From JACJYE01 sp964432875 (GTDB lineage Bacteria > Bacteroidota > Bacteroidia > Chitinophagales > Saprospiraceae), in assembly GCA_964432875.1 (NCBI GenBank), contig CAYSPJ010000036.1, positions 1-43,075 on the forward strand: a stretch of DNA of 43,075 bases, read 5' to 3'. The notes under the pieces were generated by a model. It saw only the letters and a list, made by a program, of their open reading frames with translations. It searched no databases and had not been told where the DNA came from. Position 1 is the stretch's first letter; each line of letters opens with the position of its first letter. This document shows positions 1 through 8,468 of this stretch, piece after piece. Made by a program: the position numbers and the translations under genes.

Positions 1-1924
1 CAGGCAGGGTCACCTGCCAGTTGGCCGGCGCCAGCGCGCCGTTGAAGCCAGCGGTGTTGACCGTGGTAACCTGCAGGTTGCCCTGGCCCGGGCCGGTGAT
101 GGTCGGGCCGATGTACTTGACGTCATATACGAACTGGCCGCAGCCATCGAGGATGTTGCCGTTCGTCGGGTCTTCGTCGTTGACGATGTTGACCGCGAAA
201 TCGCTCTCGTCTGCACAGCCGAAAGAGCCTTCCAATACCATATCGGCAGTGATCAGGCGCTGGCAGTTGGCGTCAAGCGTGACGTTGATGTTGGTGTTGC
301 AAGCCAGGTTGGTCGGCGGGGCCGGGGCCTGGGTCACTACGATGAAGAAGTCTTCGAAGCGGGTGTTGCCAGCCGCATCGGTAGCTTGGATCAGGATCTG
401 GTAAGTGCCCGGGAAAGCAGCCACGCCGTAGGTGTCGCCGCCGATGCTCGGGAAGACGATCGCGCCAGCAGCAGCGGGCGTGATGGTCACGATTGGAGTC
501 ACGTCGCCGTCGCAGTTGTCGGTAGCGGTCACTTCAAAGAAGATGATAGCTGGGCCTGCCTGGCAGGGGTCCAGGGCCACGTTGATGTCCTGCGAAGGAT
601 ACACGATGATCGGCGCCCAGGTGTCGGGCTGATCTACGACCTGCAGGGTAGCGTTGACCGTAGTAGTCAAGCCGCCGCCGTCGGTATAGCTAGCCGTGAT
701 GACTGCGCCGTTGGCAGCAGGCGTCAGCAGGGTCACAAACTCGAAGTAGCCAGCAGCGGTGTTGGCGGTCACCGGGGCGATCGGCGCGCCGTTCAACTGG
801 AAAGTAGCGCCGGTGATGGTCGCGTCGCAGTCGTCGGTGATGGTCACTGCCCAGCGGGCGTTCAGTTGGTTGACGCAAGCAGGCAGCAGGTAAGTCAGGT
901 TGCCTGGCATGAAGATGTCCGGTGCGCGGTTGGCGTCCTGGACGACAGTCACCAGGTGGTCAACCGTAACGCCGCCATAGGTGACGAACACCAGATAGGT
1001 ACCGGCAGGCAGGTCGCCCGTAGCTTCGAAGTAAGCGAAGCCGTCTTCCTCGTCGATGTAGGTGACGGTCAGCGGGGCGCCAGCGACCGTGATCTGGCCG
1101 GTCAAGTTGTCGCCCGCCTCGATGTCGCAATCGATTACGTTGCCAGAGAAGACGACGAAGACGTCATCTTCGCAAGCCGGCACCTGGAACTGGCCGTTGC
1201 CCGATACATCCACGATGGGGTCGGGGTTGGGCGAAGCAGTCACCGTGATGTTGAAGCTGGCCGTAGCGGAGTTGCCCGCGTCGTCGGTAGCCGTGATGTT
1301 CACCGTGTGAACGCCTACGCCGACCAGCGAGCCGCTAGCCGGGCCAGTGACGACCACTGCCGGGAAAGAGACCGGGTTGAGGTCGCAGTCATCCACCACC
1401 GCGTAGGTGTAGTTGACCGGGACCAGGCCGGTAGCCGAGCAGCTCGGGATCTGCAGCGTCATGTTGCCCGGCGTGTAGATGATCGGGGCACGGGTGTCCG
1501 CCACAGTGATGGTGTACACCTGCTGCGTAGTGCCGCTCGGGCCAGTAGCCGTCAGCGTCAGGGTGTTGGTGCCTACGGCAGCCAGCACATAGATGCCGTA
1601 AACCTGGTTGTTGTCCGTCGTCAACACCTGAGCCGAAGGCACCAGGGCGCCAGCTTGAGCCAGGTTGTTGGTGATGGTCGCCGTCAGGCTGGCAGCGCCT
1701 TGCTGATCGAAGACGATAGCAGTCCACTGGAAGCTCGCTCCGCACACGCCTTCCGGCGGCGCGAAGTTGAGGGTGGCAGGTGGGGTGCCACCGGATCCAT
1801 CAGATACCTGCAGGGTAAGCTGCGCGGAGAGCTGCTGGATCCCGGTCAAGCCGAAGATCAGGGCAAAAGCGATTGCGCTGATCCAGCTTGATGGAGAAGC
1901 GAAGGTAAATTTCGTTCTTTCCAT
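1..1924 (-). CDS. Giant secreted HYR-repeat protein, 5' part only (runs off left edge)
   Basis: The minus strand is open from the ATG at 1924 to the window edge, giving 641 codons without a stop. Residues 1-35 form a Sec signal peptide (MERTK..., a hydrophobic stretch, then a likely cut after LSAQ). The rest is a series of beta-sandwich repeats. Two match the HYR (hyalin repeat) pattern, with APIIYTPGN or APIIVYPSQ at the start, a DDC or DNCDGD core and TDDAGN or TDAAGN near the end (about residues 145-230 and 435-533). Repeats of this kind occur in very large Bacteroidota surface proteins that usually end in a gliding-motility or T9SS tail. That tail would lie outside this window. The role is presumably adhesive or structural at the cell surface; this is inferred from the family. 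No SD sequence is visible before the start. Confidence 0.85.
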   Translation of the reverse strand, partial: MERTKFTFASPSSWISAIAFALIFGLTGIQQLSAQLTLQVSDGSGGTPPATLNFAPPEGVCGASFQWTAIVFDQQGAASLTATITNNLAQAGALVPSAQVLTTDNNQVYGIYVLAAVGTNTLTLTATGPSGTTQQVYTITVADTRAPIIYTPGNMTLQIPSCSATGLVPVNYTYAVVDDCDLNPVSFPAVVVTGPASGSLVGVGVHTVNITATDDAGNSATASFNITVTASPNPDPIVDVSGNGQFQVPACEDDVFVVFSGNVIDCDIEAGDNLTGQITVAGAPLTVTYIDEEDGFAYFEATGDLPAGTYLVFVTYGGVTVDHLVTVVQDANRAPDIFMPGNLTYLLPACVNQLNARWAVTITDDCDATITGATFQLNGAPIAPVTANTAAGYFEFVTLLTPAANGAVITASYTDGGGLTTTVNATLQVVDQPDTWAPIIVYPSQDINVALDPCQAGPAIIFFEVTATDNCDGDVTPIVTITPAAAGAIVFPSIGGDTYGVAAFPGTYQILIQATDAAGNTRFEDFFIVVTQAPAPPTNLACNTNINVTLDANCQRLITADMVLEGSFGCADESDFAVNIVNDEDPTNGNILDGCGQFVYDVKYIGPTITGPGQGNLQVTTVNTAGFNGALAPANWQVTLP

Positions 1925-2547
1925 AAGATCACAATTTGTTTAAAAAGAATTAGGTTAAAAAATATTAGAAAAAGGTCAAATCCTATTAGTGGTGCATCCC
2001 GCCTGAAGCAAGAGCAAAAAGCTAATTGCTTGGGGCATGCGGTTTTATGGTCGTTTTATTATCTTAATGGTCAGTCACCTCGATGTCAAAAGGAACATGC
2101 CATCTACTTTTGATGGCAGCTTATCTGTCTTTGGCTGGAGCGATTGCACGCTGGGTGCGCTACCCGAGAGCCAAAGGCCTGGAATTTTAAATTATCGTTT
2201 GTGTTGTTTGGGAATTGACATAGCGATGCCAAAGGGAAGTAAAGAAACAGGGAAAAAGGAATCGGAATTTGTAGTGTAAATGGTTTTGTTCATGGGATAT
2301 GTTTTGTTATTTCAGAAAAAGCAAATACCGGGTACAGGACGTAACACACAGTAACGTTCAAGTCTCTACGTTCAAGGTCGTATTGGTAGGTCGTCAACTT
2401 CATACTAAAACTTGTAGATAGCTCTGAATACATCAAGCGTAAATCAATGATTATTCAGTCACGGCACAAATATATAATAAGTTTCTGAATTCCACATACC
2501 CCCTATGAGGTATTTTTTGATTTTTTTAGCCATAATGGCCTTTTTTC
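1925..2547. other. Gene-poor AT-richer intergenic region
   Basis: This 623-nt spacer lies between the start of the HYR protein and the end of the response regulator. It is clearly more AT-rich than the flanking genes. An 80-codon frame at 2037-2279 (plus) has no recognisable domain and I do not call it. ACGTTCAAG occurs twice near 2353-2380. A TAnnTTTG-like box on the minus strand (2467-2474) is more than 500 nt from the HYR start and lacks a -33 partner. A short hairpin near 2496-2513 (ATACC/GGTAT) precedes a T-run on the plus strand but is too weak to call as a terminator. Confidence 0.5.
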
Positions 2548-3222
2548 TCAAACCAGGCTATTGTCATAAGCGGTTTTTATCAGGCCGGCGGCATTGCTGA
2601 CCCCCAGTTTGCGCATGATGTTCTTGCGATGCACCCCCACCGTTTGGTCACTGATATATAGTGTTTTAGCAATTTCCTTATTGCTCATAGCCTGGGTAAT
2701 GAGGCGCAAAATCTCAAGCTCTCGTTTGGTCAGGCTATGCTTTTTGATAAAGCGGTCGTTGTAGGAATAGATTTGCTGTTTGGGCAATGTAATGGGTGCG
2801 GGCAGATCATTGATATTCGTGCACAAGCCATCCCCAAGGAAGGTATCGCCCTGTAAAACGGCATTGATACAGGCAAACAACTCTTCTACGCCTTGGTCTT
2901 TCAATACATAGCCTTCTACACCTGCCTTAAATGCTGTACGAATGATTTTAGGGTCGTCATAGATGGTCAGGGCGATAGTGTGGGGGCTAAGCCGGAGTTG
3001 GTGGATGGTGTTGAGCACTTCCACGCCATCTTTCCCCGGCATATTTAAGTTAAAAATGAGGAGGTGGGCCGCTTGTTTCTTTAGCAAAGCGATGAGGTCT
3101 TCGCCATTGGTGGCTTCCCCTACAATTTCTATCGATCGCCTGGGGTAAGTGCCAAGCACTGTTTTTAAACCTTCGAGAAAAATTTTTTGATCATCGGCAA
3201 TAATAGTTTTAACGGTCTGCAT
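2548..3222 (-). CDS. NarL/LuxR-family response regulator with Asn at the phosphoacceptor position
   Basis: A 224-residue two-domain protein. Residues 5-125 are a CheY-like receiver and residues about 158-222 a LuxR/GerE helix-turn-helix (LTKRELEILRLI, then SNKEIAKTLYISDQTVGVH). The receiver keeps the acidic pair D10-D11, the switch threonine (ALTIYDD) and the lysine (YVLKDQG). The aspartate that is normally phosphorylated is Asn58 (FNLNMPGKDG), and the codon reads AAC. Family knowledge says NarL-type regulators bind DNA as dimers after phosphorylation. With Asn the protein may be constitutively active or controlled another way. No histidine kinase is adjacent. Targets are unknown; the divergently placed surface-protein gene is only a possibility. 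Confidence 0.93.
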   Translation of the reverse strand: MQTVKTIIADDQKIFLEGLKTVLGTYPRRSIEIVGEATNGEDLIALLKKQAAHLLIFNLNMPGKDGVEVLNTIHQLRLSPHTIALTIYDDPKIIRTAFKAGVEGYVLKDQGVEELFACINAVLQGDTFLGDGLCTNINDLPAPITLPKQQIYSYNDRFIKKHSLTKRELEILRLITQAMSNKEIAKTLYISDQTVGVHRKNIMRKLGVSNAAGLIKTAYDNSLV

Positions 3223-3292
3223 AAATGCTGATTTTGAATATGTTTATGGGAAAATAATCTGCCTTGCCAATGGCTCTTTCTAAAAAGCAATG

Positions 3293-3323
3293 CAAAAGTA
3301 AGCATTCTTGTGCATGCCGTAAA
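3293..3323 (-). promoter_or_regulatory. Candidate Bacteroidota promoter for the response regulator
   Basis: On the minus strand, TACTTTTG (3293-3300) fits the Bacteroidota -7 consensus TAnnTTTG. It is preceded after exactly 19 nt by TTTA (3320-3323), one mismatch from the -33 TTTG. The predicted leader to the ATG at 3222 is about 65 nt. This rests on consensus matching alone. Confidence 0.45.
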
Positions 3324-3495
3324 GAACACCAGCGTTAAAAATTAGCTTGATGCTGGGCAATCACTAGCTGCCACAGCTTTACCGAGACTCATGGAAGGGA
3401 AAGGGGGTAGAAACCGGTTGGCTTGGGCGGTCCTGCTTACCTGTTGGGGGCTTTCGATCAGCAAGAACGGCTGTTGGCAATCAACCTGCTCGGCA

Positions 3496-3526
3496 CAAAG
3501 GTAAGAAACTTTAGGGAAATTGCCAA
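3496..3526 (-). promoter_or_regulatory. Second candidate Bacteroidota promoter, far upstream of the response regulator
   Basis: On the minus strand, TTGG (3523-3526), 19 nt, then TACCTTTG (3496-3503) gives a full -33/-7 match with ideal spacing. It begins just beyond the stop of the phosphopantetheinyl transferase gene. A transcript from here would carry about 270 nt before the response-regulator ATG, so it could be a distal promoter with a long leader or the promoter of an unannotated small RNA. I found no ORF in the 3223-3490 stretch. Confidence 0.45.
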
Positions 3527-3528
3527 GT

Positions 3529-4173
3529 TTAGTTTTTTTTCTCTACGGCATGCACCAACATATAGTTAGCGGTCAGTGTGTATTGGCCCTCGAAATGAGC
3601 TTCATACCCTGCTTTGACGATTTTCCCGTCAAAGCTGCCTCCTTCCGGAGCAAAAACAAAAGGGGTAATATGGATATGGCCGCAAAAATCCAGGCCGCGC
3701 CGGCCGTAAGCTTTGTAGAGGGCCTCTTTAGCCCCCCAATAAGCATGGATATGCTCCAAGCGAGTGGGTGGCTGCAGGCTGTCCAGTTCTTCGGGGCGCA
3801 TGTATTTGTGTGCCATGCTTTCAATCTTGGGCACGAGGTATTGGATATCGATGCCCACTGGGGCGGCAGCCAGGGCAGCGGCGGCCATGTTTTTGGAGTG
3901 GCTGATCGATAAATGGTAGGCGGCGCTTTCAAGGTAGGGCTTCCCATAGGCATCTTTGAGCAAAGCAACCCGTGCCGCGCCGCCCAGCATCTGGTGGAGA
4001 AGCTGGCGGGCAGCCAGCCATTCCACGCGCCGCTGGCCTTTGATGCGGGCCAATTGGGCTGCTTCCTCTGGCTCAAGCAACAGATTCTGGCTGAACCATT
4101 CTTCTTGCTCTTCGATATGCCATAGGCCCAGCTCTACAATCGGCAGTATGGTTTCATGCAAAATAACGGGCAT
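3529..4173 (-). CDS. Sfp-type 4'-phosphopantetheinyl transferase superfamily protein
   Basis: A 214-residue protein, the usual size for Sfp-type enzymes. These transfer 4'-phosphopantetheine from CoA to a serine of acyl- or peptidyl-carrier proteins, activating fatty-acid, polyketide or nonribosomal peptide synthesis. The signature motifs are visible in order: SISHS (residues 89-93), VGIDI (106-110, with the Mg-binding Asp109) and WGAKEALYK (146-154, with the catalytic Glu/Lys of the WxxKEAxxK motif). The gene is divergent from the WD40 gene across a 96-nt gap. No carrier protein or synthase lies nearby, so it may serve the general acyl-carrier protein or a distant cluster. The ATG at 4173 is the first in frame and gives a full N-terminus. 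Confidence 0.93.
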   Translation of the reverse strand: MPVILHETILPIVELGLWHIEEQEEWFSQNLLLEPEEAAQLARIKGQRRVEWLAARQLLHQMLGGAARVALLKDAYGKPYLESAAYHLSISHSKNMAAAALAAAPVGIDIQYLVPKIESMAHKYMRPEELDSLQPPTRLEHIHAYWGAKEALYKAYGRRGLDFCGHIHITPFVFAPEGGSFDGKIVKAGYEAHFEGQYTLTANYMLVHAVEKKN

Positions 4174-4269
4174 ATTCAGTATTTTTAAGTAAGGCTGCCA
4201 GCATCAAATCCCTAATAATAAACCAAAAGCAGCCGGCATCTGTTTCGTGGAGGAACGTAAAATAAGCCC

Positions 4270-5190
4270 ATGCCTACCATTAACGCCCGAAAAATAGCCC
4301 AACTGACCGGGCATAATGCCGCTGTCTTTGCCTTAGGCCAAAGCGATGAGCCCCGCTTTTTCCTCTCCGCCGCCGGCGATGGTTGGGTAGTGCGCTGGGA
4401 TTTGGACGCCCCGGAAACCGGACGCCTGCTGGCTAAAGTTGATACCCAGGCTTTTGCCCTGTGCTTGCTACCTGAATTTGACAAGCTAGTGGTAGGCAAT
4501 ATGAATGGTGGGCTCCACTGGGTGGACTTGGCTGATCCCGAACAAACCAAGAATATCGCCCACCACAAAAAAGGGGTCTTTGACATCCTGCCCCTGGGCC
4601 AACAAGTATTTACCGTAGGTGGTGATGGCCTGCTTACCCGCTGGGATGCTGCGAGCGCGCGCAGCCTGGAGAGCTATCAACTCAGCAACCAAAGCCTGCG
4701 CTGCCTGGCTTACTGCCCACACCGCCGTGAAATAGCGGTGGGTGCCAGCGATAATGGCATCTATCTGCTAGATGCCGATAGCCTGGAACTCAAAGAGCAG
4801 CTCCCCCAAGCCCATAGCAACTCCGTCTTTGCCCTCAGCTATGCCCCCAATGGGCAATACCTGCTCAGCGGGGGGCGCGATGCCATGCTGAAAGCCTGGT
4901 CACTAGAGGGCAATGCCCAGCTCATTTCCGAACAGCCAGCGCACTGGTACACCATTAATAGTATAGCATTCCATCCTGAGGGCCTCTTTTTTGCCACGGC
5001 CAGCCGCGACCGCACCATCAAATTGTGGGATGCCCATAGTTTCAAGTTGCTCAAAGTGCTGGATACGGCCCGCGACGGCTGCCACCTCAACTCGGTCAAC
5101 CGCCTCCACTGGGCTGGTTACCGCAATTACCTGATTTCTGCCAGCGATGACCGCAGCATGATCGTATGGGAAGTAAACCTGGAGGAGTAA
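4270..5190 (+). CDS. WD40 repeat protein
   Basis: A 306-residue protein without a signal peptide, made almost entirely of WD40 repeats, enough for one seven-bladed propeller. Blade ends are visible as VVRWDL, TRWDA, LKAWSL, IKLWDA and IVWEV, with the GH dipeptide at LTGHNAAVFAL and degenerate versions elsewhere. The last blade (LISASDDRSMIVWEV) is the best match. WD40 propellers are protein-interaction platforms and no catalytic residue is expected, so the partner is unknown. It is convergent with the ATPase operon, whose last gene ends 16 nt beyond its stop. Confidence 0.92.
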   Translation: MPTINARKIAQLTGHNAAVFALGQSDEPRFFLSAAGDGWVVRWDLDAPETGRLLAKVDTQAFALCLLPEFDKLVVGNMNGGLHWVDLADPEQTKNIAHHKKGVFDILPLGQQVFTVGGDGLLTRWDAASARSLESYQLSNQSLRCLAYCPHRREIAVGASDNGIYLLDADSLELKEQLPQAHSNSVFALSYAPNGQYLLSGGRDAMLKAWSLEGNAQLISEQPAHWYTINSIAFHPEGLFFATASRDRTIKLWDAHSFKLLKVLDTARDGCHLNSVNRLHWAGYRNYLISASDDRSMIVWEVNLEE

Positions 5191-5198
5191 AGTGTACC

Positions 5199-5216
5199 GC
5201 CAATCCCTAAATTGGC
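5199..5216. terminator. Small hairpin between convergent genes
   Basis: GCCAAT (5199-5204), a 6-nt loop, then ATTGGC (5211-5216) lies exactly where the WD40 gene and the ATPase gamma gene converge and overlaps the gamma stop codon. There is no T-run on either strand, so a bidirectional terminator role is only suggested by position. Confidence 0.3.
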
Positions 5217-6127
5217 CTGGTGAGGCGGCCTTCAGGTGGTTGGTTCGGTGTTGCCAGCGCTTCAAAGCCCGCGATGAGGTCGAATAATTCTTCATCGATA
5301 GCATCTTGCCGCAGGCGGTGAAAGGAACGAGTTAGCCCTTCCAACAGTTCATCGATATTTTTCTCAGCGCGTTGCATCGCGGCCAGCCGGCTGGCGTTTT
5401 CGCTGGCTAGAGATTCGGCACAAGCCCGGAATAGCGACACGAAAAGATATTCATGCACTAGGACTTGCAGGGTGTGCTCCACACTGCCGATGGGCTGCGG
5501 CAGGTTCTTGGTTGGCCACTGCAGCCCCCGCAGGCCACGGTTCCATTTTTCATCCAGCGGCAACAGCAAATCGCACACCGGCTCGTAAGTTGCCCCAGCA
5601 AGCGGGCGGTGGTGAAAGATATAGAGCGTTTCGACTGCTGCCTGCCCGGATTGAGGCCGCGTATCCATAAGTATCTGCCCCACCAAGGGCGTAATTGCTC
5701 TGACGGAGTTCGGTATTGGATAGTGCCGCTTAATCGGCAGGCCGGCCTCCGAGAGATAGTTTTGGATGCGCTCGCCAACCGCATAAATCTGCTTCTCGCC
5801 AGGCAGCCCGCGCAGCGTTTCCACTATAAAATCTGCCAGCACATCGTTGAACTGCCCTACTAAGCCCTGGTCAGAGCCGAAGGCTATCGCTCCCAGGCTG
5901 CCTGGTTTGGGCTTGGGGGTGCCATTGGGCATAGCGCCCGCCCCAATCTGACGGAAGCAGACCTGCAGCCCTAGTTCCACGGTGCGATAATAATCGGCCA
6001 GGGCTAGAGTTGCCCGCTCGTATTGGCCAATACTGGAAGCGGCCAGAGCTTTCATGGTGCGGACCACCGACTCCAACTCCTGGGCCCCATCAATCTTGCG
6101 GCGCAGGCCTTCATACGAATCGCTCAT
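5207..6127 (-). CDS. atpG: N-type (alternate) F1F0-ATPase, F1 gamma subunit
   Basis: A 306-residue gamma subunit, the central rotor shaft joining the F1 catalytic head to the c-ring. The N-terminal helix (GLRRKIDGAQELESVVRTMK) matches the family's coiled-coil start, and the C-terminal helix shows the typical RLAAMQRAEKNIDEL followed by FHRLRQDAIDEELFDLIAG. The middle Rossmann-like region is more divergent than in standard AtpG, as expected for the alternate (N-ATPase) branch. It is the last gene of the operon. Its ATG overlaps the alpha stop as ATGA (6124-6127), implying translational coupling. The 3' end abuts the convergent WD40 gene. Confidence 0.95.
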   Translation of the reverse strand: MSDSYEGLRRKIDGAQELESVVRTMKALAASSIGQYERATLALADYYRTVELGLQVCFRQIGAGAMPNGTPKPKPGSLGAIAFGSDQGLVGQFNDVLADFIVETLRGLPGEKQIYAVGERIQNYLSEAGLPIKRHYPIPNSVRAITPLVGQILMDTRPQSGQAAVETLYIFHHRPLAGATYEPVCDLLLPLDEKWNRGLRGLQWPTKNLPQPIGSVEHTLQVLVHEYLFVSLFRACAESLASENASRLAAMQRAEKNIDELLEGLTRSFHRLRQDAIDEELFDLIAGFEALATPNQPPEGRLTRPI

Positions 6128-7665
6128 GTTTCCTTATGGTTTTGAAAAGGTGCCAATAGCTTGCGGGCAGCCTCCAAAATCAGCTCGCAGCCTGATGGGC
6201 TAAAATCTTCGGATGAATCCAGCGCCTGACAAACCGGCTCCGGGATTGTGGCTGCCAAATCGATTACGGCACGCTCCGCTTCCCGCATCTTCTCCAGGGG
6301 CACGCTATCAAAAAGGCCCGCAGTGAGGGCAAGCAGTACGCTCACCTGCTCGGGCACCGACAAAGGCTCGCCCTCGGGCTGTTTGAGGCAGGCCCTGATA
6401 CGGCGGCCGTGTTCGATGGCTTGGCGAGTACGAGCATCCAGGCGGGTGCCGAAGCGAGCGAAGCTCTCCAGCTCTTCAAACTGCGAATAGGCCAGTTTGA
6501 GATTGCCCGCTACGGCCCGGTAAACAGCACGTTGCGCTTTGCCGCCAACCCTTGAAACGGATTTGCCTATATCGATGGCAGGCAAAACGCCTAGCTCAAA
6601 GAGCTTGGGCGAAAGGTAAATCTGGCCATCGGTAATGGAGATGAGGTTGGTCGGGATGTAGGCCGAGATGTTTTGGGCTTCCGTTTCGATGATGGGCAAT
6701 GCCGTCAGTGAGCCACCGCCCAGCCGGGAACAGAGGTTGGTGGCACGCTCAAGCAGGCGCGAGTGGATGTAGAAAATATCGCCGGGGAAAGCCTCCCGCC
6801 CGGGCGGGCGGCGCAATAGTAAGGACAATTCCCGATAGGCGCGAGCGTGGTGCGTCAGGTCGTCGTAAACGATAAGCACATCCCGGCCGGTTTCCATGAA
6901 ATACTCGGCGATGCTGGTGGCTGCATAAGGGGCAATGTAACTTAAGCCCGGCGGGTCGTTGCCTTCCGTCACGACGACGGTAGTGTATTCCATCGCCCCT
7001 TTTTCCTGCAGATAAGCTGCTACTTTCGCTACCGATGAAGCCCGTTGGCCAATGGCGCAATAGACGCACAACACCCCTTTGTCTCGCTGGTTGAGGATGG
7101 CGTCCAGAGCGATTGTCGTCTTGCCCGTCTGCCGATCGCCCAAAATCAGTTCTCTTTGGCCGCGGCCAATCGGGATGAGCGCATCAATGGCTTTGATACC
7201 AGTTTGCAAAGGCACGGTTACTGGCTCGCGATCCATGATATGGGGGGCAGGGCGCTCAATGGGCAAACGGCGGTTGAATAGTACTGGCCCTTTGCCATCG
7301 AGCGGCTTGCCCAAAGGGCCGATGACCCGGCCAATCAGGGCATCGCCCACGGGCACATCCATAACGCGGCCCGTGCGTTCTACTTCATCACCAGCATTGA
7401 GGTTCCAGTAATCGCCAAGCAGTACTACCCCAATTTCATCTTCATCTATATTGAAAGCGATACCATATAGCCCCCCGGAGAAACGAACCAGCTCCTCATA
7501 ACCGACCCCGGGCAAGCCAGCCACTTTGGCGATGCCGGTGGAAACACTGGTGATGGTGCCCACCTCGCGCAAGGCCAAGGTGGGGCTGAAGGCTTCCCGC
7601 CCCCCTTGCATCACTGAAAATGCCCGCCCGAGGGCGCTTTTTAAACCATCATTCGCCTTTTCCAT
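6124..7665 (-). CDS. atpA: N-type (alternate) F1F0-ATPase, F1 alpha subunit
   Basis: A 513-residue alpha subunit, the non-catalytic nucleotide-binding partner of beta in the F1 hexamer. The P-loop GDRQTGKT (residues 176-183) is intact, followed by IGQRASSVAKV and the alpha signature region PAIDIGKSVSRVGGKAQ. The start chosen is the ATG at 7665, giving MEKANDGLKSALG, which overlaps the end of the b gene by 17 nt. A longer in-frame start at 7758 would add 31 residues that merely read through b in another frame. The order b-alpha-gamma without an intervening delta (atpH) is the N-ATPase arrangement. Confidence 0.96.
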   Translation of the reverse strand: MEKANDGLKSALGRAFSVMQGGREAFSPTLALREVGTITSVSTGIAKVAGLPGVGYEELVRFSGGLYGIAFNIDEDEIGVVLLGDYWNLNAGDEVERTGRVMDVPVGDALIGRVIGPLGKPLDGKGPVLFNRRLPIERPAPHIMDREPVTVPLQTGIKAIDALIPIGRGQRELILGDRQTGKTTIALDAILNQRDKGVLCVYCAIGQRASSVAKVAAYLQEKGAMEYTTVVVTEGNDPPGLSYIAPYAATSIAEYFMETGRDVLIVYDDLTHHARAYRELSLLLRRPPGREAFPGDIFYIHSRLLERATNLCSRLGGGSLTALPIIETEAQNISAYIPTNLISITDGQIYLSPKLFELGVLPAIDIGKSVSRVGGKAQRAVYRAVAGNLKLAYSQFEELESFARFGTRLDARTRQAIEHGRRIRACLKQPEGEPLSVPEQVSVLLALTAGLFDSVPLEKMREAERAVIDLAATIPEPVCQALDSSEDFSPSGCELILEAARKLLAPFQNHKET

Positions 7666-8461
7666 AATCGCTTGCTTGGGTTTTGGGGTTTGCGCCCGAG
7701 CCGGGCCGGCCATTGAGCAATTCAGCCACGCTTTTTTCCAGTGTAGCCAGATAAGCACCGATGCTCCAGGCTATTTTATAACCGTTCATGGCCAGTTCGA
7801 TCCCACTAATCTGCTCGGGTTTGGTTTCAAACTCGATGGGGGCGGACAAAGCCAGGTTTTCTTCCAGGGCTTGCTCGACAGCGGCCTGCTGGTCGCTCGT
7901 CAGCGGGAAGGCAGTACGCACGATGGCCTGCTTGCCTGATGCGTGGAAAGCATCGGACAACCCTTGCCGCTCCTGGTCTTCCATCTCCTGCAGACGGCGG
8001 ATGAAAGCATGGACGATAGCCTCTTCGAGCCGGGTGTCGGCAAGCTCTGCCAGTGCCTTGCTCGCTATCGCAAAGACCTCCTGCTGGGCCCGCTGGGTGA
8101 TTTCCCGGCTCAAGTCCTGCTGCTCTTCTTGCAGCGCCTTCCGCAGCCTGCTATGCAGCGCATTATATTCTTCGCGGGCAGACTCAATCAGGCGCCGCCC
8201 CTCGGCTTTGGCGTTGGCCGTTTCCTCGCCGAGCATTTTGTCGCGCTGTTGATCAAAGGCCGCATTTTTCAACTGAAAATCGCGGCGTTCTTTTTCTGCC
8301 GCAGCTTTTTGCTCCTGTGCGTCCCCGATCTGGGCAGCGATGCGCCGCTCCCGTTCGTCAATGGCTTGGAGGATGGGTTGGTACAAGAAGCGCTTCATCA
8401 GCCATACCAACAGGAGAAAATTAAAGGCCTGCGCCACGACGGTGAACCAATCTATCAGCAT
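7649..8461 (-). CDS. atpF: N-type F1F0-ATPase, F0 b subunit with delta-like C-terminus
   Basis: A 270-residue peripheral-stalk subunit, much longer than a standard b subunit (about 156-170). It has one N-terminal membrane helix (about residues 5-25, WFTVVAQAFNFLLLVWLM), then a long charged coiled coil to about 150 with the RxRIAAQI start typical of b. The tail, about 165-255 (FPLTSDQQAAVEQALEEN..., then EQISGIELAMNGYKIAWSIG), resembles the C-terminal domain of the delta subunit. The operon has no separate delta gene, so this tail probably attaches the stalk to the top of F1. That role is an inference from similarity and gene absence. It starts 7 nt after the c gene. Confidence 0.93.
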   Translation of the reverse strand: MLIDWFTVVAQAFNFLLLVWLMKRFLYQPILQAIDERERRIAAQIGDAQEQKAAAEKERRDFQLKNAAFDQQRDKMLGEETANAKAEGRRLIESAREEYNALHSRLRKALQEEQQDLSREITQRAQQEVFAIASKALAELADTRLEEAIVHAFIRRLQEMEDQERQGLSDAFHASGKQAIVRTAFPLTSDQQAAVEQALEENLALSAPIEFETKPEQISGIELAMNGYKIAWSIGAYLATLEKSVAELLNGRPGSGANPKTQASDYGKGE

Positions 8462-8468
8462 AATGACT

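Larger units (their letters stand above)
3223..3528. other. Intergenic region upstream of the response regulator
   Basis: This 306-nt spacer contains the two promoter-like sites listed separately. No coding frame with recognisable content and no strong hairpin was seen in the remainder. Confidence 0.5.

Noticed and set aside
386..1891. 501-codon plus-strand frame
   Set aside because: It is the antisense shadow of the HYR-repeat protein, which has a signal peptide and recognisable modules; the plus-strand translation is low-complexity Arg/Val/Asp-rich noise.
2037..2279. 80-codon plus-strand frame between the HYR gene and the response regulator
   Set aside because: No recognisable domain, no promoter or RBS, and it lies in an AT-rich spacer; chance frame is more likely.
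2496..2519. ATACC/GGTAT hairpin followed by T-run as a terminator
   Set aside because: Only a 5-bp AT-containing stem, and no supported gene ends upstream of it on the plus strand.
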